NCBI RefSeq assembly: GCF_000526195.1
Contig: NZ_JAFP01000001.1
Coordinates: 904,001 to 968,000, forward strand
DNA length: 64,000 nucleotides
Direction: 5' to 3'
Source of the DNA: Hippea sp. KM1
GTDB lineage: Bacteria > Campylobacterota_A > Desulfurellia > Desulfurellales > Hippeaceae
Positions 43,271 through 53,342 of this stretch are shown in pieces. Position 1 is the stretch's first letter, and each line of letters begins with the position of its first letter. The notes below the pieces were generated by a model. That model did not search any database. It worked only from the letters and a program-made list of their open reading frames with translations, and was not told the origin of the DNA. Made by a program: the position numbers and the translations under genes.

Positions 43271-44055
43271 ACGATTTGTTGTTTTATTCGACCCACTTTT
43301 ATGCCAATTTTATAGCTTTTCTATTTGTTTTATTGAGGGTTTCAAGCGTTGTGGTGTTTGCACCCATCTTTTCATCCTCATCCGTCCCGCCTCAACTTAA
43401 GGCGGCCTTCAGCCTTGTTTTTGCCGCTGCGCTATTCCCGACGGTAAGGCAATACATAAACATAGAGAGCCTAAACTCGATGTATCTATTTGCCGTTACG
43501 CTTAGAGAGTTGGTGTTTGCCATACTCCTATCCCTGACAATACACTTCGTATGGAGCGGGCTTGAGCTTGGGGCGCAGTTGGTTGGGTTCAACATGGGTT
43601 TTTCCATTGCCAATGTATTGAGCCCTGAGGAGAATATACAGATATCGGTTCTTGCAGAATTTGAGAGTATATTTGCCATATTGGTATTCCTAATCATAAA
43701 CGGCCATTATGTCTTCCTTCAGGCGCTTGCTATGAGCTTTGAGGCGGTAAAGGTGGGCAGTTTTGCGCTAAACCACAACATATTTACCATATTCAACAAA
43801 CTCATAATCACGCTCTTTGATGTGGCCTTTACCGTGCTTGCTCCGGTGATAATAGCCCTATTTATAACACAGGTAGTTTTCGGTGTAATTGCAAGAACAA
43901 TGCCCCAGATGAATATAATGATTGTGGCCTTTCCGCTGAGTATAGCCATAGGGTTCATTACGCTGGGGGCTTCGTTTATGTTTGCTGCTGAATCGCTAAT
44001 ACATTACTATCAGCAGGCGTTTAACTATATCTATGCAATCATAAGGGGTGGATGA
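43267..44055 (+). CDS. fliR: Flagellar export gate protein FliR
   Basis: A 262-residue membrane protein with about six helices (VLLRVSSVVVFAPIFSSSSV, GAQLVGFNMGFSIANVLSPE, FITQVVFGVIARTMPQMNIM). It completes the FliPQR gate. Start and end overlap fliQ and flhB by 4 bp, indicating translational coupling. Confidence 0.95.
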   Translation: MNDLLFYSTHFYANFIAFLFVLLRVSSVVVFAPIFSSSSVPPQLKAAFSLVFAAALFPTVRQYINIESLNSMYLFAVTLRELVFAILLSLTIHFVWSGLELGAQLVGFNMGFSIANVLSPEENIQISVLAEFESIFAILVFLIINGHYVFLQALAMSFEAVKVGSFALNHNIFTIFNKLIITLFDVAFTVLAPVIIALFITQVVFGVIARTMPQMNIMIVAFPLSIAIGFITLGASFMFAAESLIHYYQQAFNYIYAIIRGG

Positions 44056-45116
44056 TGCCTGATGAGGATAAAACCGAACCGGCGACCCCGAAACGCAGAC
44101 AAGAGGCAAGGGAAGAGGGCAAGGTAGCAAAATCCGTCGAGCTAAACAGCGCCTTTCTCCTATTGGCCGCTGTTATATTCTTCTATTTCAATGCCAGCAA
44201 CTTCTCTGAAAAGATCACCGATATGCTTGCATACTTCTTTAACCTATCGTCCTACTTTGAGATAAACCCGGACTCTATAGGTTTCATAATAAAAAGCATA
44301 AACAAACAGCTATTATCCATACTGCTGCCGTTTTTTATCGTCATGGCGATTATAGCCTTCCTTATCAATGTCGTTCAGGTGGGCTTTCACATAACCCCCA
44401 AGGTTCTTGAGATTAAATTCGACAAAATCAATCCGATAAACGGCTTTAAGAATATGTTTTCCTTAAGGTCGTTTGGCGAGTTGGTTAAATCCATCCTGAA
44501 GGCCTCTGTTATGGGCTATATCCTCTGGATATTCATAAAGCACAACATCAACAACTGGACATCCCTGTCGGATACCAATCAGATAACCGTGTTTCTGTTT
44601 ATGCTTAAGAGCATGTTTTCCATTGTTGTATACCTTCTCATCTTTATCGTATTTGTGGCTGTTTTGGATTATCTGTTTCAAAGATACACATTTGAAAAGA
44701 GCATAATGATGACAAAACAGGAGGTTAAAGACGAGTATAAGCAGATGGAGGGCGATCCAAAGATAAAACAAAAAATCAGAAGTATGCAGATGGAGATAGC
44801 AAGAAAGAGGATGATGGAAGAGGTAAAGAAGGCCGATGTTGTAATCACCAACCCCACACATTACGCCGTGGCCTTAAAATACGATGCAGCCAGCATGAAT
44901 GCACCCAAGGTTGTAGCAAAGGGTATAAACCTCATAGCAAAAAAGATCAAGGAGATAGCAGAAGAAAACGATGTGCCGATAGTTGAGAAACCGGAGCTGG
45001 CAAGGGCTTTATACGAAAAGGTTAAATTAGACGCTGAGATTCCCGAGGAGCTCTATCAGGCTGTGGCCGAGATTCTGGCCTATGTATTCAAACTAAAACA
45101 GCAATCAGCAGGCTAA
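44052..45116 (+). CDS. flhB: Flagellar export switch protein FlhB
   Basis: A 354-residue protein that switches export from rod/hook to filament substrates. The N-terminus DKTEPATPKRRQEAREEGKV is typical, four helices follow, and the autocleavage motif NPTH is at residues 267-270 (VVITNPTHYAVALKYD). The C-terminal cytoplasmic domain is complete. Last gene of the fliL-flhB run; the next gene has its own promoter-like site. Confidence 0.95.
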   Translation: MMPDEDKTEPATPKRRQEAREEGKVAKSVELNSAFLLLAAVIFFYFNASNFSEKITDMLAYFFNLSSYFEINPDSIGFIIKSINKQLLSILLPFFIVMAIIAFLINVVQVGFHITPKVLEIKFDKINPINGFKNMFSLRSFGELVKSILKASVMGYILWIFIKHNINNWTSLSDTNQITVFLFMLKSMFSIVVYLLIFIVFVAVLDYLFQRYTFEKSIMMTKQEVKDEYKQMEGDPKIKQKIRSMQMEIARKRMMEEVKKADVVITNPTHYAVALKYDAASMNAPKVVAKGINLIAKKIKEIAEENDVPIVEKPELARALYEKVKLDAEIPEELYQAVAEILAYVFKLKQQSAG

Positions 45117-45140
45117 AGTTTTTCCGTTTTAATCCGAGAT
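45114..45140 (+). promoter_or_regulatory. Sigma-28 (FliA)-like promoter for fliD-flaG-fliS
   Basis: TAAAGTTT (45114-45121) is a perfect match to the sigma-28 -35 element. After 11 bp comes TCCGAGAT (45133-45140), close to GCCGATAA with CCGA intact. It lies 22 bp before the fliD ATG, in part over the flhB stop codon. Late flagellar genes are the usual sigma-28 targets. Confidence 0.6.
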
Positions 45141-45162
45141 AATAGACAGAAGGAGGTGCCGT

Positions 45163-46545
45163 ATGGATCTGGGTGGTTTTACCGTATTGGGTTTAGGAAG
45201 CGGAATGGACCTTCAGGGTCTTATAGATAAATTGATAAAGGCCGACAGCCAGCCGCTTCTCATGGCTCAGGCCAAAAAACTCCAGTATCAGACATACTAT
45301 AAAACATTCAACACATTCGAGAGTAAGCTTCAGAAGCTTGCAACGGACGCCTCCCAGATGATAAATGACTTCACCTTCCAGACGGCAAGCGTTAGCGATG
45401 AGGATATAGCAGAGGCCCAGATTAGTGGCAACCCCACATCGGGTATGCACAACATCACAGTAAACAGTCTTGCTCAAGGTCAAACATGGATATCAAACAA
45501 TACGGGTGATACGGGGTTTACTTCCAAATCGGATAGCATCGCAAACGGCAGCGGTAAGTTCGTCTACAAGATAGGCGATAAGGAGTATTCCATAGACATA
45601 GACAACAATGTGCTCTCATCAACACCTACAACGCTTGAGGAGTTCGTCAACGCCATAAACAAGAACGATTCAGGACTTCAGGCAAGCCTCTTATACACAG
45701 GCTCTGAATACAAGGTGATATTAAAAACCCCAGAAGGCACAGATAACAACCTAACGATCGTTCAAAATGACACAAAGATAGACTTTGGTGATGGTGAGGG
45801 TGGCAGCGGACCCGCTATTGAGTCCTCTGATGCGAGCCTAACTATAGACGGCATAGACATAACATCAAAATCCAACACGCTAAGCGATTACATACCGGGT
45901 GTAAGCCTAACCATTAAAAAAACCGGTTCATTCAATCTATATATACAGACAGACTACTCCAAACTCGTTGAGGACATGAACAATATAGTTAACGATTACA
46001 ACGACATGATCAAATACATAAAGGACAATCAAGACTTTGATGACAAGACCAATGTCGCCGATGCCTTCTTCTGCAATAGCACCATAGAAAACACAGAGAA
46101 CAAGATAAGCAACCTGCTTTTGGATTCATACGGTGATAAAAACTCAAACTTCACATCGCTGGTGGATTTGGGATTAAACCTAAATAAAGACGGCACATTG
46201 GAGTTTGACTCATCGAAGTTTCTCTCTGCCCTTCAGAGCAATTTTAAGGAGGTAAAGAAGGCTTTGGTGGAGACAGATACAGCAGCGGCAGATGGGTTCT
46301 TAAGCAGATTACACGACACCATAAACAACATGACATCAACCAACGGTTCTATAGAGCTGCAGAAGGATTACATAAACACAAGGATAGACAACCTAAACGA
46401 CCAGATAGAAACACTGCAGAAGCAACTGGATCAAGAAAGAACCATGCTAACTTTAACACTGTCTCAAATGGATGAGTATATAGGGTCTTTGAAAAACCAG
46501 AGCGATTACATGGAAAAAATATTTGACAGTTCAAACAAGAAGTAA
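45163..46545 (+). CDS. fliD: Flagellar hook-associated protein 2 (filament cap)
   Basis: A 460-residue capping protein secreted by the flagellar system. The N-terminus (GLGSGMDLQGLIDKLIKADS) and the C-terminal coiled coil (LQKDYINTRIDNLNDQIETL) are typical of FliD; the middle, acid- and Ser-rich, is the variable part. No Sec signal, as expected. AAGGAGGTG precedes the ATG. flaG follows after 11 bp. Confidence 0.93.
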   Translation: MDLGGFTVLGLGSGMDLQGLIDKLIKADSQPLLMAQAKKLQYQTYYKTFNTFESKLQKLATDASQMINDFTFQTASVSDEDIAEAQISGNPTSGMHNITVNSLAQGQTWISNNTGDTGFTSKSDSIANGSGKFVYKIGDKEYSIDIDNNVLSSTPTTLEEFVNAINKNDSGLQASLLYTGSEYKVILKTPEGTDNNLTIVQNDTKIDFGDGEGGSGPAIESSDASLTIDGIDITSKSNTLSDYIPGVSLTIKKTGSFNLYIQTDYSKLVEDMNNIVNDYNDMIKYIKDNQDFDDKTNVADAFFCNSTIENTENKISNLLLDSYGDKNSNFTSLVDLGLNLNKDGTLEFDSSKFLSALQSNFKEVKKALVETDTAAADGFLSRLHDTINNMTSTNGSIELQKDYINTRIDNLNDQIETLQKQLDQERTMLTLTLSQMDEYIGSLKNQSDYMEKIFDSSNKK

Positions 46546-46556
46546 GGAGGCCTAAA

Positions 46557-46958
46557 ATGTCTACCGGCATCAATAAGATTACAGGTTCAGAGGCTGCTAT
46601 GCAAAATCAGATAAACAACACACACAAGCAACCAGCCCAGGTTAACCCGCAGGCTCAGGCACAGAAGGTGGACATCAAGGATGTGCAGAAGGGCTCAACG
46701 GGTGGGTATCATAAGAAGTCTTTAACTGAGGAGGACATAAAGAGGGTTATAAACAAGATAAACGAGAATGTCAGCAAACTCAACAAGGATGTAAAGTTCA
46801 CCTATAGCGATACGATAAAATCGCTTGTCGTTAAGGTTGTGGACGCAAAGACGGGTAAGGTTATAAGAGAGATACCGCCGCAGGAGGTAATAAACCTGCA
46901 AAAGAAACTGTCAGAGGTGGTTGGTATAATTTTTGATAGTAAGGAGGTAGAAAAATGA
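46557..46958 (+). CDS. flaG: Flagellar protein FlaG
   Basis: A 133-residue protein. The C-terminal half has the FlaG motif (VKFTYSDTIKSLVVKVVDAK, TGKVIREIPPQEVINLQKKL); the first ~55 residues are Gln/Asn-rich and low in complexity. FlaG affects filament length and acts near FliD. It overlaps fliS by 4 bp. Confidence 0.88.
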   Translation: MSTGINKITGSEAAMQNQINNTHKQPAQVNPQAQAQKVDIKDVQKGSTGGYHKKSLTEEDIKRVINKINENVSKLNKDVKFTYSDTIKSLVVKVVDAKTGKVIREIPPQEVINLQKKLSEVVGIIFDSKEVEK

Positions 46959-47353
46959 CGGCTAACGAGGCTTATAATACCTATAAGAACATGATGATAA
47001 ATACAACCGTGGACAAGCTGCAGATCGTTGCCATGTTGTATGAGGGAGCCCTTGGCTTTGCTAAGAACGCCATTGAGTCGGCAAAGGAAAACGACGAGGA
47101 GGCCTTCATAGACAACATGAACAGGGTTATTGGCATCATATTGGCCCTGAGGGATTCATTAGATCCGAATGCAGACAAAGAGACCGTGGATTATCTGACA
47201 GCACTTTACAACTTTCTGCTTGAGAAATCCATAAAGGCCATCGAGTTATTCTCAGAGGGTGCCTTCTCTGAAGAGGAGTTCTCCATAGTGGTCAGATACC
47301 TCGCCCAGATGCACCACATATGGACCACAGAGGTAATGAACAAGGCTGACTAA
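46955..47353 (+). CDS. fliS: Flagellin export chaperone FliS
   Basis: A 132-residue helical chaperone that keeps flagellin unpolymerised before export. The motif NAYNTYKNMMINT-type N-terminus (here ANEAYNTYKNMMINTTVDKL), LQIVAMLYEGAL and LRDSLDP fit the family. No flagellin gene is in the window. It converges, 1 bp apart, with the next gene. Confidence 0.9.
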   Translation: MTANEAYNTYKNMMINTTVDKLQIVAMLYEGALGFAKNAIESAKENDEEAFIDNMNRVIGIILALRDSLDPNADKETVDYLTALYNFLLEKSIKAIELFSEGAFSEEEFSIVVRYLAQMHHIWTTEVMNKAD

Positions 47354-47354
47354 A

Positions 47355-47990
47355 TCACCCCGTTTGAGCCTTGAATGTATCCATAAAGGCATTCTTCTCT
47401 TCGATTGAAGAGTAGGATGCCATCCCCTTGAAGAATGTTGAATAGGTATTAGCAACAATATCCTCGTTGGGCGCATTCTTGGCAATATCATTAACCATAT
47501 TTACATAATCCTCAAAGAGGGAGGCCGCTTCTGTGGTGTTGCCATAGCCCAAAATGGTGTTTGTTTCTGTTATAAACTCATCGGCAAAACCGTATTTATT
47601 GGTATTGACAAAACCGTTGAGCCATTCATTTAAATCGTAATTCCTCGTTTTGATGGTATGTGCAGCCTCAAATAGCTCACTAAACTTATCGCTGTTTTTG
47701 AACTCATCCAGGGCCTGTGTGGTCTCCATCCACTTATCGGAATCACTGTTGGCCAGACTGACAATAACATCCCTTGCCCCTGCTAAAGCCTGCTCTGAGA
47801 TGCCCTCTTGCTGTGATAGGGTGGTGTATATATCGTTTAATTTCTTTCCAAAAGCCGATATGGTGGCATACTTCTGGCCCAATGTCTGAAGTGTTCCTAC
47901 TATATCGCTGGAGTTGTTTTTATTGTTATCGTTTTTAAACAGCTGATTAACCACATATTCATTCAAATAGTTGTCAACCTTTATAGCCAT
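47355..47990 (-). CDS. Unrecognised 211-residue protein next to the flagellar genes
   Basis: A soluble, acidic, mainly helical protein with no signal peptide, no Cys, and many Asn/Ser/Thr (for example NDNNKNNSSD). The start is firm: AAAAGGAGGTGATGCC precedes the ATG. That composition resembles exported flagellar proteins, and it lies back to back with fliS, but it has its own divergent promoter. No family recognised; a flagellar or secreted role is only a guess. Confidence 0.7.
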   Translation of the reverse strand: MAIKVDNYLNEYVVNQLFKNDNNKNNSSDIVGTLQTLGQKYATISAFGKKLNDIYTTLSQQEGISEQALAGARDVIVSLANSDSDKWMETTQALDEFKNSDKFSELFEAAHTIKTRNYDLNEWLNGFVNTNKYGFADEFITETNTILGYGNTTEAASLFEDYVNMVNDIAKNAPNEDIVANTYSTFFKGMASYSSIEEKNAFMDTFKAQTG

Positions 47991-48011
47991 GGCATCACCT
48001 CCTTTTGTAAA

Positions 48012-48039
48012 TAATTACAACAAACAACGGCAAAGTCAA
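48012..48039 (-). promoter_or_regulatory. Sigma-70-like promoter for the 47355-47990 gene
   Basis: Minus strand TTGACT (48039-48034), 16 bp, TAATTA (48017-48012), about 22 bp before the ATG. Confidence 0.5.
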
Positions 48040-48048
48040 GAATAAATC

Positions 48049-48076
48049 TTGAAAATAGAGGCCAAATAAGTAATAT
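48049..48076 (+). promoter_or_regulatory. Sigma-70-like promoter for the 48125-dcd-yebC run
   Basis: TTGAAA (48049-48054), 16 bp, TAATAT (48071-48076). A short hairpin AACCCC-AACG-GGGGTT (48088-48103) would stand near the 5' end of the mRNA. The two promoters are back to back. Confidence 0.5.
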
Positions 48077-48124
48077 TTTCAGGGACAAACCCCAACGGGG
48101 GTTATTAAAAACAGGAGGAGTACA

Positions 48125-48439
48125 ATGTCCAAAAATCAACTCGATGCAATATTTACAGATCCCTTTGACCAGCCAAAAGCTGGATACGAAGAGGTAAAAC
48201 AGTTTGTGGAAACCGTGTTGGATAAAGCACCCCACTATGCCGTGGTTGAAGAGCTTGAGAATGTGGCTGAATATGTTGTTTTGCTGGAGAAGCTGTTAGA
48301 GGAAAACGGCATAGATTTCAGCGATGAGGTGTTAAAGGAGAAAAAGATACTCAATCAGGCCGAGGTGGACGATCAGAAAAGGCTGTTTTTGCTTCACTTC
48401 TCGGGTAAGATAGTCAGAAAAGAGGGTGCTGTGGTATGA
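48125..48439 (+). CDS. Small conserved-looking protein of unknown function
   Basis: A 104-residue soluble acidic protein, mostly helical by composition ([40 protein letters not shown]). ACAGGAGGAG precedes the ATG. The stop overlaps the dcd ATG by 4 bp, so it is a genuine first gene of that operon. I recognise no family. Confidence 0.72.
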   Translation: MSKNQLDAIFTDPFDQPKAGYEEVKQFVETVLDKAPHYAVVEELENVAEYVVLLEKLLEENGIDFSDEVLKEKKILNQAEVDDQKRLFLLHFSGKIVRKEGAVV

Positions 48440-48987
48440 GTATAAAAAACGACCGCTGGATTATAGAGATGGCTAAAAAGGGCATGATAGAGCCCTTTGC
48501 AGACAGACAGGTCAGGGAAGGGGTCATAAGCTACGGTGTTAGCTCATACGGATACGACATGCGCATAGCCGATGAATTTAAGATATTCACCAATGTAAAC
48601 AACACCATAGTTGACCCGAAGGACTTTACAGAAAAGAACTATGTGGATTTTAAGGGCGATGTCTGCATTATACCACCCAATAGCTTTGTTCTGGCAAGGA
48701 GCGTGGAGTATTTTAGGATTCCAAGGAACATCTTGACGGTGTGCGTCGGTAAATCCACATATGCAAGATGCGGGCTTATAGTGAATGTCACACCGTTTGA
48801 GCCGGAATGGGAGGGTTATGTCACGATAGAGATATCCAATTCAACGCCCATTCCAGCCAAGGTTTACGCCTGGGAGGGTATAGCTCAGGTGCTGTTCTTT
48901 GAAGCAGACGAGGAGTGCCTTGTAAGCTATGCCGATAAAAAGGGTAAATACCAGAAACAGATGGGGTTAACGCCGCCAAAACTCTAA
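48436..48987 (+). CDS. dcd: dCTP deaminase
   Basis: A 183-residue trimeric enzyme turning dCTP into dUTP. Motifs [13 protein letters not shown], the [20 protein letters not shown] active-site block and [20 protein letters not shown] carry the Ser/Arg and Glu residues expected. Whether it is mono- or bifunctional (with dUTPase) cannot be told from the visible motifs. Overlaps the upstream gene by 4 bp. Confidence 0.93.
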   Translation: MSIKNDRWIIEMAKKGMIEPFADRQVREGVISYGVSSYGYDMRIADEFKIFTNVNNTIVDPKDFTEKNYVDFKGDVCIIPPNSFVLARSVEYFRIPRNILTVCVGKSTYARCGLIVNVTPFEPEWEGYVTIEISNSTPIPAKVYAWEGIAQVLFFEADEECLVSYADKKGKYQKQMGLTPPKL

Positions 48988-48999
48988 AGGGAGGTATGT

Positions 49000-49761
49000 A
49001 TGTCTGGTCATAATAAATGGAGCACCATAAAACACAAAAAGGCCAAAGAGGATGCAAAAAGGGGGGCTATCTTCACCAAACTGATAAAGGAGATCACCAT
49101 TGCCGCTAAATTGGGTGGGGGAGACCCTGAAAACAACCCCAGACTCAGGATGGCTATAGAAAAGGCCAAAGAAGCCAACATGCCCAAGCAAAACATAGAA
49201 AAGGCCATAAAGAAGGGCACAGGTGAGTTGCCAGGAACCACCTATGAGGATGTTATATACGAAGGATATGGGCCTGGCGGAGTGGCTATGATAATAGAGG
49301 CCACAACCGATAACAGGCAGAGAACGACGGCCAGTGTAAGACACCTTTTGAATAAATTTGGTGGCAGCCTGGGTGAGAACGGCTGCGTCTCCTGGATGTT
49401 TGATTATGTGGGTTATATGACATTTGATAAAAACTCAACCGATGAGGATGCCCTATTTGAGGCGGCCTTAGAAGCCGGCGCAAGCGATGTCAGAGAGAAT
49501 CAAGAAGATGGTGTTTTTGAGGTTATAACAGAGCCGAAGGAATTTATGGCTGTAAAGGAGACCTTAGAAAGCCAGGGCTTTAAGCCGCAAACAGCCGAGC
49601 TAACAAGGATTCCACAGAACACGGTAAAACTCGAGGGCGAGAAGGCCATTAGCATGCTGAAACTCATGGAGGCATTGGAAGACGATGATGATGTATCGCA
49701 TGTATATGCCAACTTCGACATATCCGATGAGGTAATGGAGAAGTTCAGCCAGCAAAACTAA
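49000..49761 (+). CDS. yebC: YebC/PmpR-family protein
   Basis: A 253-residue protein with the invariant start [20 protein letters not shown] and the block [20 protein letters not shown], then [10 protein letters not shown]. Family members act as transcription regulators or, as shown more recently for some, help ribosomes through difficult proline stretches. It follows dcd after 12 bp behind GGGAGG. It converges with the glycosyltransferase gene. Confidence 0.93.
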   Translation: MSGHNKWSTIKHKKAKEDAKRGAIFTKLIKEITIAAKLGGGDPENNPRLRMAIEKAKEANMPKQNIEKAIKKGTGELPGTTYEDVIYEGYGPGGVAMIIEATTDNRQRTTASVRHLLNKFGGSLGENGCVSWMFDYVGYMTFDKNSTDEDALFEAALEAGASDVRENQEDGVFEVITEPKEFMAVKETLESQGFKPQTAELTRIPQNTVKLEGEKAISMLKLMEALEDDDDVSHVYANFDISDEVMEKFSQQN

Positions 49762-49767
49762 AAAAAC

Positions 49768-50919
49768 TTAAGAGCCACATTTGTCTCTTATTAGCATTTC
49801 TATCTGTAAGAAAACATCCCCTTGGGGTTGTTTTCTTACAGTTTCAATAGCATTTAATCTTAAACTTTTAATAATCTCCGGGTTATCTAAAACCAGTTTC
49901 ATAGAACTGGCTATCTTTAAAGGGTTCGACGGCTCCGATATCAAAAAGCCATTGTATCCCTCTTTTATTAACTCACTGCTTCCAGCATAGATGCTAACAA
50001 TAGGAACATTTCCGCAAGCCATGGCCTCTAATATAACCAAAGCCGATGTATCAAAAAGTGTGGGGTATATAAAAACATCACTGGCATTGTATACATTTTC
50101 TATGTCCTTTCTTCTGCCAAGCCACACAACATAATCTTCAATGCCTTTCATTCTTTTTTTAAAGAAGCTGTTTATATCTTCCCCTGCTATCAATAGTTTA
50201 AACCTATAACCCTCTTCTTTCAAAATCCTAACGGCTTTTAAAAGATATTGCAATCCTTTAAGTCTATGATTTGTTGAGACAAAGGAGAACACAAATTCAT
50301 CCATTGCTATGCCCAGTTTTTTTCTCTCTGCGTATCTAAGCTGATTGTCTGGTTTAAATCTATTTATATCGACGCCGTTTCTTATGATCGCTATTCTATT
50401 TTTTTCAATACCAAACGATTCGATCTGCTTTTTCACAAACAAAGAAGGAACAATAAATGTTTTTTGGCCCGATCTGTATGTTAAATCCTCAATCCATATT
50501 GTTATCCAGTGAGACAAGGTAAGATACTTCTTGAGCTTATAAAAAAACCGCCCGAGTTTGCTTTCGTATTTAAAAACAGCCCTTTTGAAATAATACCTAT
50601 GAACCCCACCACCAGATCTGTAGATGTCGTTGTAAAATGTCTTTCCAAAACCCATTATACAAACAGAAGGTTCCTTTTTCTTTAATACCTTGCCCTTAAC
50701 ATAAGAATAAATAGCAAAACCCAACAAGGATGGCCAACCATTGGACGGTAAAAAAACCCTATGCAATCTAATATTTTCTTTTCTTGGCAAATCATCTATC
50801 TTGATGGCATAAACATCTATCTCATATCCCATATCAGCAAGGTAATGCACTAAGTTGTATATCACCTTCTCCTGTCCGCCGTAGGTTCTGAAGTATTTAT
50901 AGAAAATCACTATTTTCAT
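49768..50919 (-). CDS. Glycosyltransferase family 4 protein
   Basis: A 383-residue GT-B enzyme. The N-terminal acceptor domain starts KIVIFYKYFRTYGGQEKVIY. The donor domain shows RNGVDINRFKPD, the WLGRRKDIENVYNASDVFIYPT segment and an E-x7-E-like LVILEAMACGNVPIVS. This resembles heptosyl/glucosyl transferases of lipopolysaccharide core assembly (WaaG group), but the sugar and acceptor are not known. It stands alone, divergent from nfo. Base composition is somewhat more AT-rich than its neighbours. Confidence 0.85.
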   Translation of the reverse strand: MKIVIFYKYFRTYGGQEKVIYNLVHYLADMGYEIDVYAIKIDDLPRKENIRLHRVFLPSNGWPSLLGFAIYSYVKGKVLKKKEPSVCIMGFGKTFYNDIYRSGGGVHRYYFKRAVFKYESKLGRFFYKLKKYLTLSHWITIWIEDLTYRSGQKTFIVPSLFVKKQIESFGIEKNRIAIIRNGVDINRFKPDNQLRYAERKKLGIAMDEFVFSFVSTNHRLKGLQYLLKAVRILKEEGYRFKLLIAGEDINSFFKKRMKGIEDYVVWLGRRKDIENVYNASDVFIYPTLFDTSALVILEAMACGNVPIVSIYAGSSELIKEGYNGFLISEPSNPLKIASSMKLVLDNPEIIKSLRLNAIETVRKQPQGDVFLQIEMLIRDKCGS

Positions 50920-50977
50920 GGTGGAATTCTATAAAAACAGGCTTTAAAAGGCAAACGGTTTGTGGTAATTTGAGGGC

Positions 50978-51820
50978 ATGAAATTCATCGGCGCTCATGT
51001 AAGCATAGCAGGAGGCATTCAGAATGCCCCGATCAACGCCCATAGGATAGGCGCAAAGGCGTTTGCCCTGTTTTTAAAAAACCAGAGGCAGTGGCAGGCA
51101 AAACCGCTGAGTGAAGAAAGTATAGAAGGCTTCAACAAAAACTGTGGGGCGTTTGGGTTTGACAAAAAATACATATTGCCGCATGCAAGCTATCTGATAA
51201 ATTTGGGCTCACCGGAAAAAGAGAAACTAACAAAATCAAGGGAGGCCTTGATCGATGAGCTAAAAAGGTGCAGGCAATTGGGGCTTTTAAGGCTCAATGT
51301 CCATCCCGGCGCATCGCTAAATAGAATAACAACTCAAGACTGCCTAAAACGCATAGCAGAAAGCATCAACATAGCATTAGACAGAACAGAAGGCGTTGAG
51401 GTGGTTTTAGAGAATACAGCAGGCGAGGGGAGCGTCCTGGGATTTAGGTTTGAGCATCTGAGGACAATAATAGACCGTATAGAAGACAAAACCCGTATAG
51501 GCGTTTGCATAGACACATGCCATCTGTTTGCTGCAGGATACGATATAAGAAGATACGACGGTTTCTGTAAAACATTTGAGGAGTTTGAAAGGATAGTGGG
51601 TTTTTCATACCTAAAAGGCATGCACCTAAACGATTCAAAAACAGCCTTAGGCTCAAGGGTTGACAGACACCAAAGCCTCGGTGAGGGCCAGATAGGCATA
51701 GACGCCTTCAGGTTTATAATAAAAGACAAAAGGTTCTGCAATATGCCACTGATACTTGAGACACCCAACCCGTCTAAATGGCCTTATGAGATAGGTCTTC
51801 TGTATTCCTTTTTGGAATAA
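50978..51820 (+). CDS. nfo: Endonuclease IV
   Basis: A 280-residue zinc AP endonuclease of base-excision repair. Zn ligands lie in typical motifs: [55 protein letters not shown] and GEGQIG, then LILETPN. The final 47 bp overlap the end of the convergent phoR. Confidence 0.95.
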   Translation: MKFIGAHVSIAGGIQNAPINAHRIGAKAFALFLKNQRQWQAKPLSEESIEGFNKNCGAFGFDKKYILPHASYLINLGSPEKEKLTKSREALIDELKRCRQLGLLRLNVHPGASLNRITTQDCLKRIAESINIALDRTEGVEVVLENTAGEGSVLGFRFEHLRTIIDRIEDKTRIGVCIDTCHLFAAGYDIRRYDGFCKTFEEFERIVGFSYLKGMHLNDSKTALGSRVDRHQSLGEGQIGIDAFRFIIKDKRFCNMPLILETPNPSKWPYEIGLLYSFLE

Positions 51821-53342
51821 ATACCCTGAAGGTGCTGCCCTTTTGCGGCTTGCTGTAAACCTCAATTCTTCCAGAGTATAGATCAACTATATGCTTAACA
51901 ATAGCCAGCCCCAAACCCGTCCCGGAGAGTCTTCTGCTTCTGCTTTTCTGTGTAGTATAGAACCGCTGAAAGATATTCCCCAAATGCTCTTTAGCTATAC
52001 CTATGCCGCTATCCCTAACCTCTATGGTTAAACCGGAATTCTTCAGGAAACACGAAACACTCACAAAGCCGCTTTCTGTATACTTAATGGCGTTGTCCGT
52101 TAAGTTCCACAGGATAGACTTAACATACTCACAGGGTATATCGACAGCCACAGGCGGGCATTCAATCTCAAATTTTAGGGATTTATCCTTGGCAAGCCCA
52201 CCGAAGGAGAACTCAAGCTCATCCTTGATTCTTTTTAAATCGCATCTGCCACTTTTGGGGTTCTTTATGGATTCTATCCTGTGAAGCGTCAGTATATCCT
52301 CTATTAGTTCGGTTAACTCTTTCGCATTTTCGTTTATGTATCTGATAAACTTAAGCCTCAGCTCTGTATCCATATCCGGGTTCTCCATCAGTGTTTCCGA
52401 ATAACCCAGAATGGAGGTTATGGGCGTTTTTAATTCGTGCGAAGCATCGGCAAAGAACTGAGCCTTCATCTGTGCATACTCCTTCTTCTGCGTTATATCA
52501 CTAATGATCACTATAATCTTATCCTGAATCCTTTTGCCTTTGATCAAAAGCCATCTGTTGTCTATCTTGATCTCCTCCTCAGAAGAACCGCCCTCCAACA
52601 GCTTGCTAAAATAGTTAAGCAGAGGGTAGTGTGATATGACATCGAGGATGTTTTTATTAGCCTCAATATCGCTGAAAATCAACTCCTTTGCCTTAGGATT
52701 AACAAGCTCTATAACGCCTGTTGATGATAGAAGCATCAGTCCCTCTCCCATGGATGAGATTATAAAATCTATGCGACCCTTTTCCTTCTTTAAATCCTCC
52801 TGCTGCCTCTTCTGTATCCTGTAAATCTTCTTTATCCCATAAAACAGCCTGGCATAGGATTTATCCTCAAGATGGGGGAAAACCGGCTCCCTCATCTGTT
52901 TTACATCATCTATTATGCTGTTTAGAAGCCTTACCATATCCTCTTCCTTTTTTGTTATGAGCATACTGAAAACAAACGAGATCCCGCTAAGTGAGATAAA
53001 AAGCAAAGAGAGTTTATCCAAAAACCTCCCAAACAGATCCTCAAAACCGAGCGGTTTATATTCAAACGCTATTGTCTTATCCTTGCTCTTTAGTCTTACA
53101 CAATAAGGCTCAACGCACGGACTCTTCGGGTTTGCCTCTATGGTAAGCTTCAAATAACGCCCTTCATAGGTCAGATTATCCACACCTTTAGAAAGAACAA
53201 CGCCGCTAAACGCCTTAAGCACATCCCTTGCGACCATGTTGTTTAGGGCCTTTAGCTGATAGTAATAGATCCAGCCTACAACAACTATAACAACAAGCTC
53301 CAGTATCAGCAAAAAGCCAAACAGCCTTACGCTCTGCCTCAT
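51774..53342 (-). CDS. phoR: Phosphate-sensing histidine kinase PhoR
   Basis: A 522-residue membrane kinase. The first transmembrane helix ([18 protein letters not shown]) is at 10-28, a short periplasmic part of about 80 residues, and a second helix ([17 protein letters not shown]) near 115. Then a PAS domain ([19 protein letters not shown]), the HisKA phospho-acceptor H302 ([18 protein letters not shown]), and the ATPase N, G1 and G2 boxes ([32 protein letters not shown]). It overlaps phoB by 4 bp. The last gene of the pst-pho operon. Confidence 0.9.
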   Translation of the reverse strand: MRQSVRLFGFLLILELVVIVVVGWIYYYQLKALNNMVARDVLKAFSGVVLSKGVDNLTYEGRYLKLTIEANPKSPCVEPYCVRLKSKDKTIAFEYKPLGFEDLFGRFLDKLSLLFISLSGISFVFSMLITKKEEDMVRLLNSIIDDVKQMREPVFPHLEDKSYARLFYGIKKIYRIQKRQQEDLKKEKGRIDFIISSMGEGLMLLSSTGVIELVNPKAKELIFSDIEANKNILDVISHYPLLNYFSKLLEGGSSEEEIKIDNRWLLIKGKRIQDKIIVIISDITQKKEYAQMKAQFFADASHELKTPITSILGYSETLMENPDMDTELRLKFIRYINENAKELTELIEDILTLHRIESIKNPKSGRCDLKRIKDELEFSFGGLAKDKSLKFEIECPPVAVDIPCEYVKSILWNLTDNAIKYTESGFVSVSCFLKNSGLTIEVRDSGIGIAKEHLGNIFQRFYTTQKSRSRRLSGTGLGLAIVKHIVDLYSGRIEVYSKPQKGSTFRVFIPKRNTEDLSHKAI

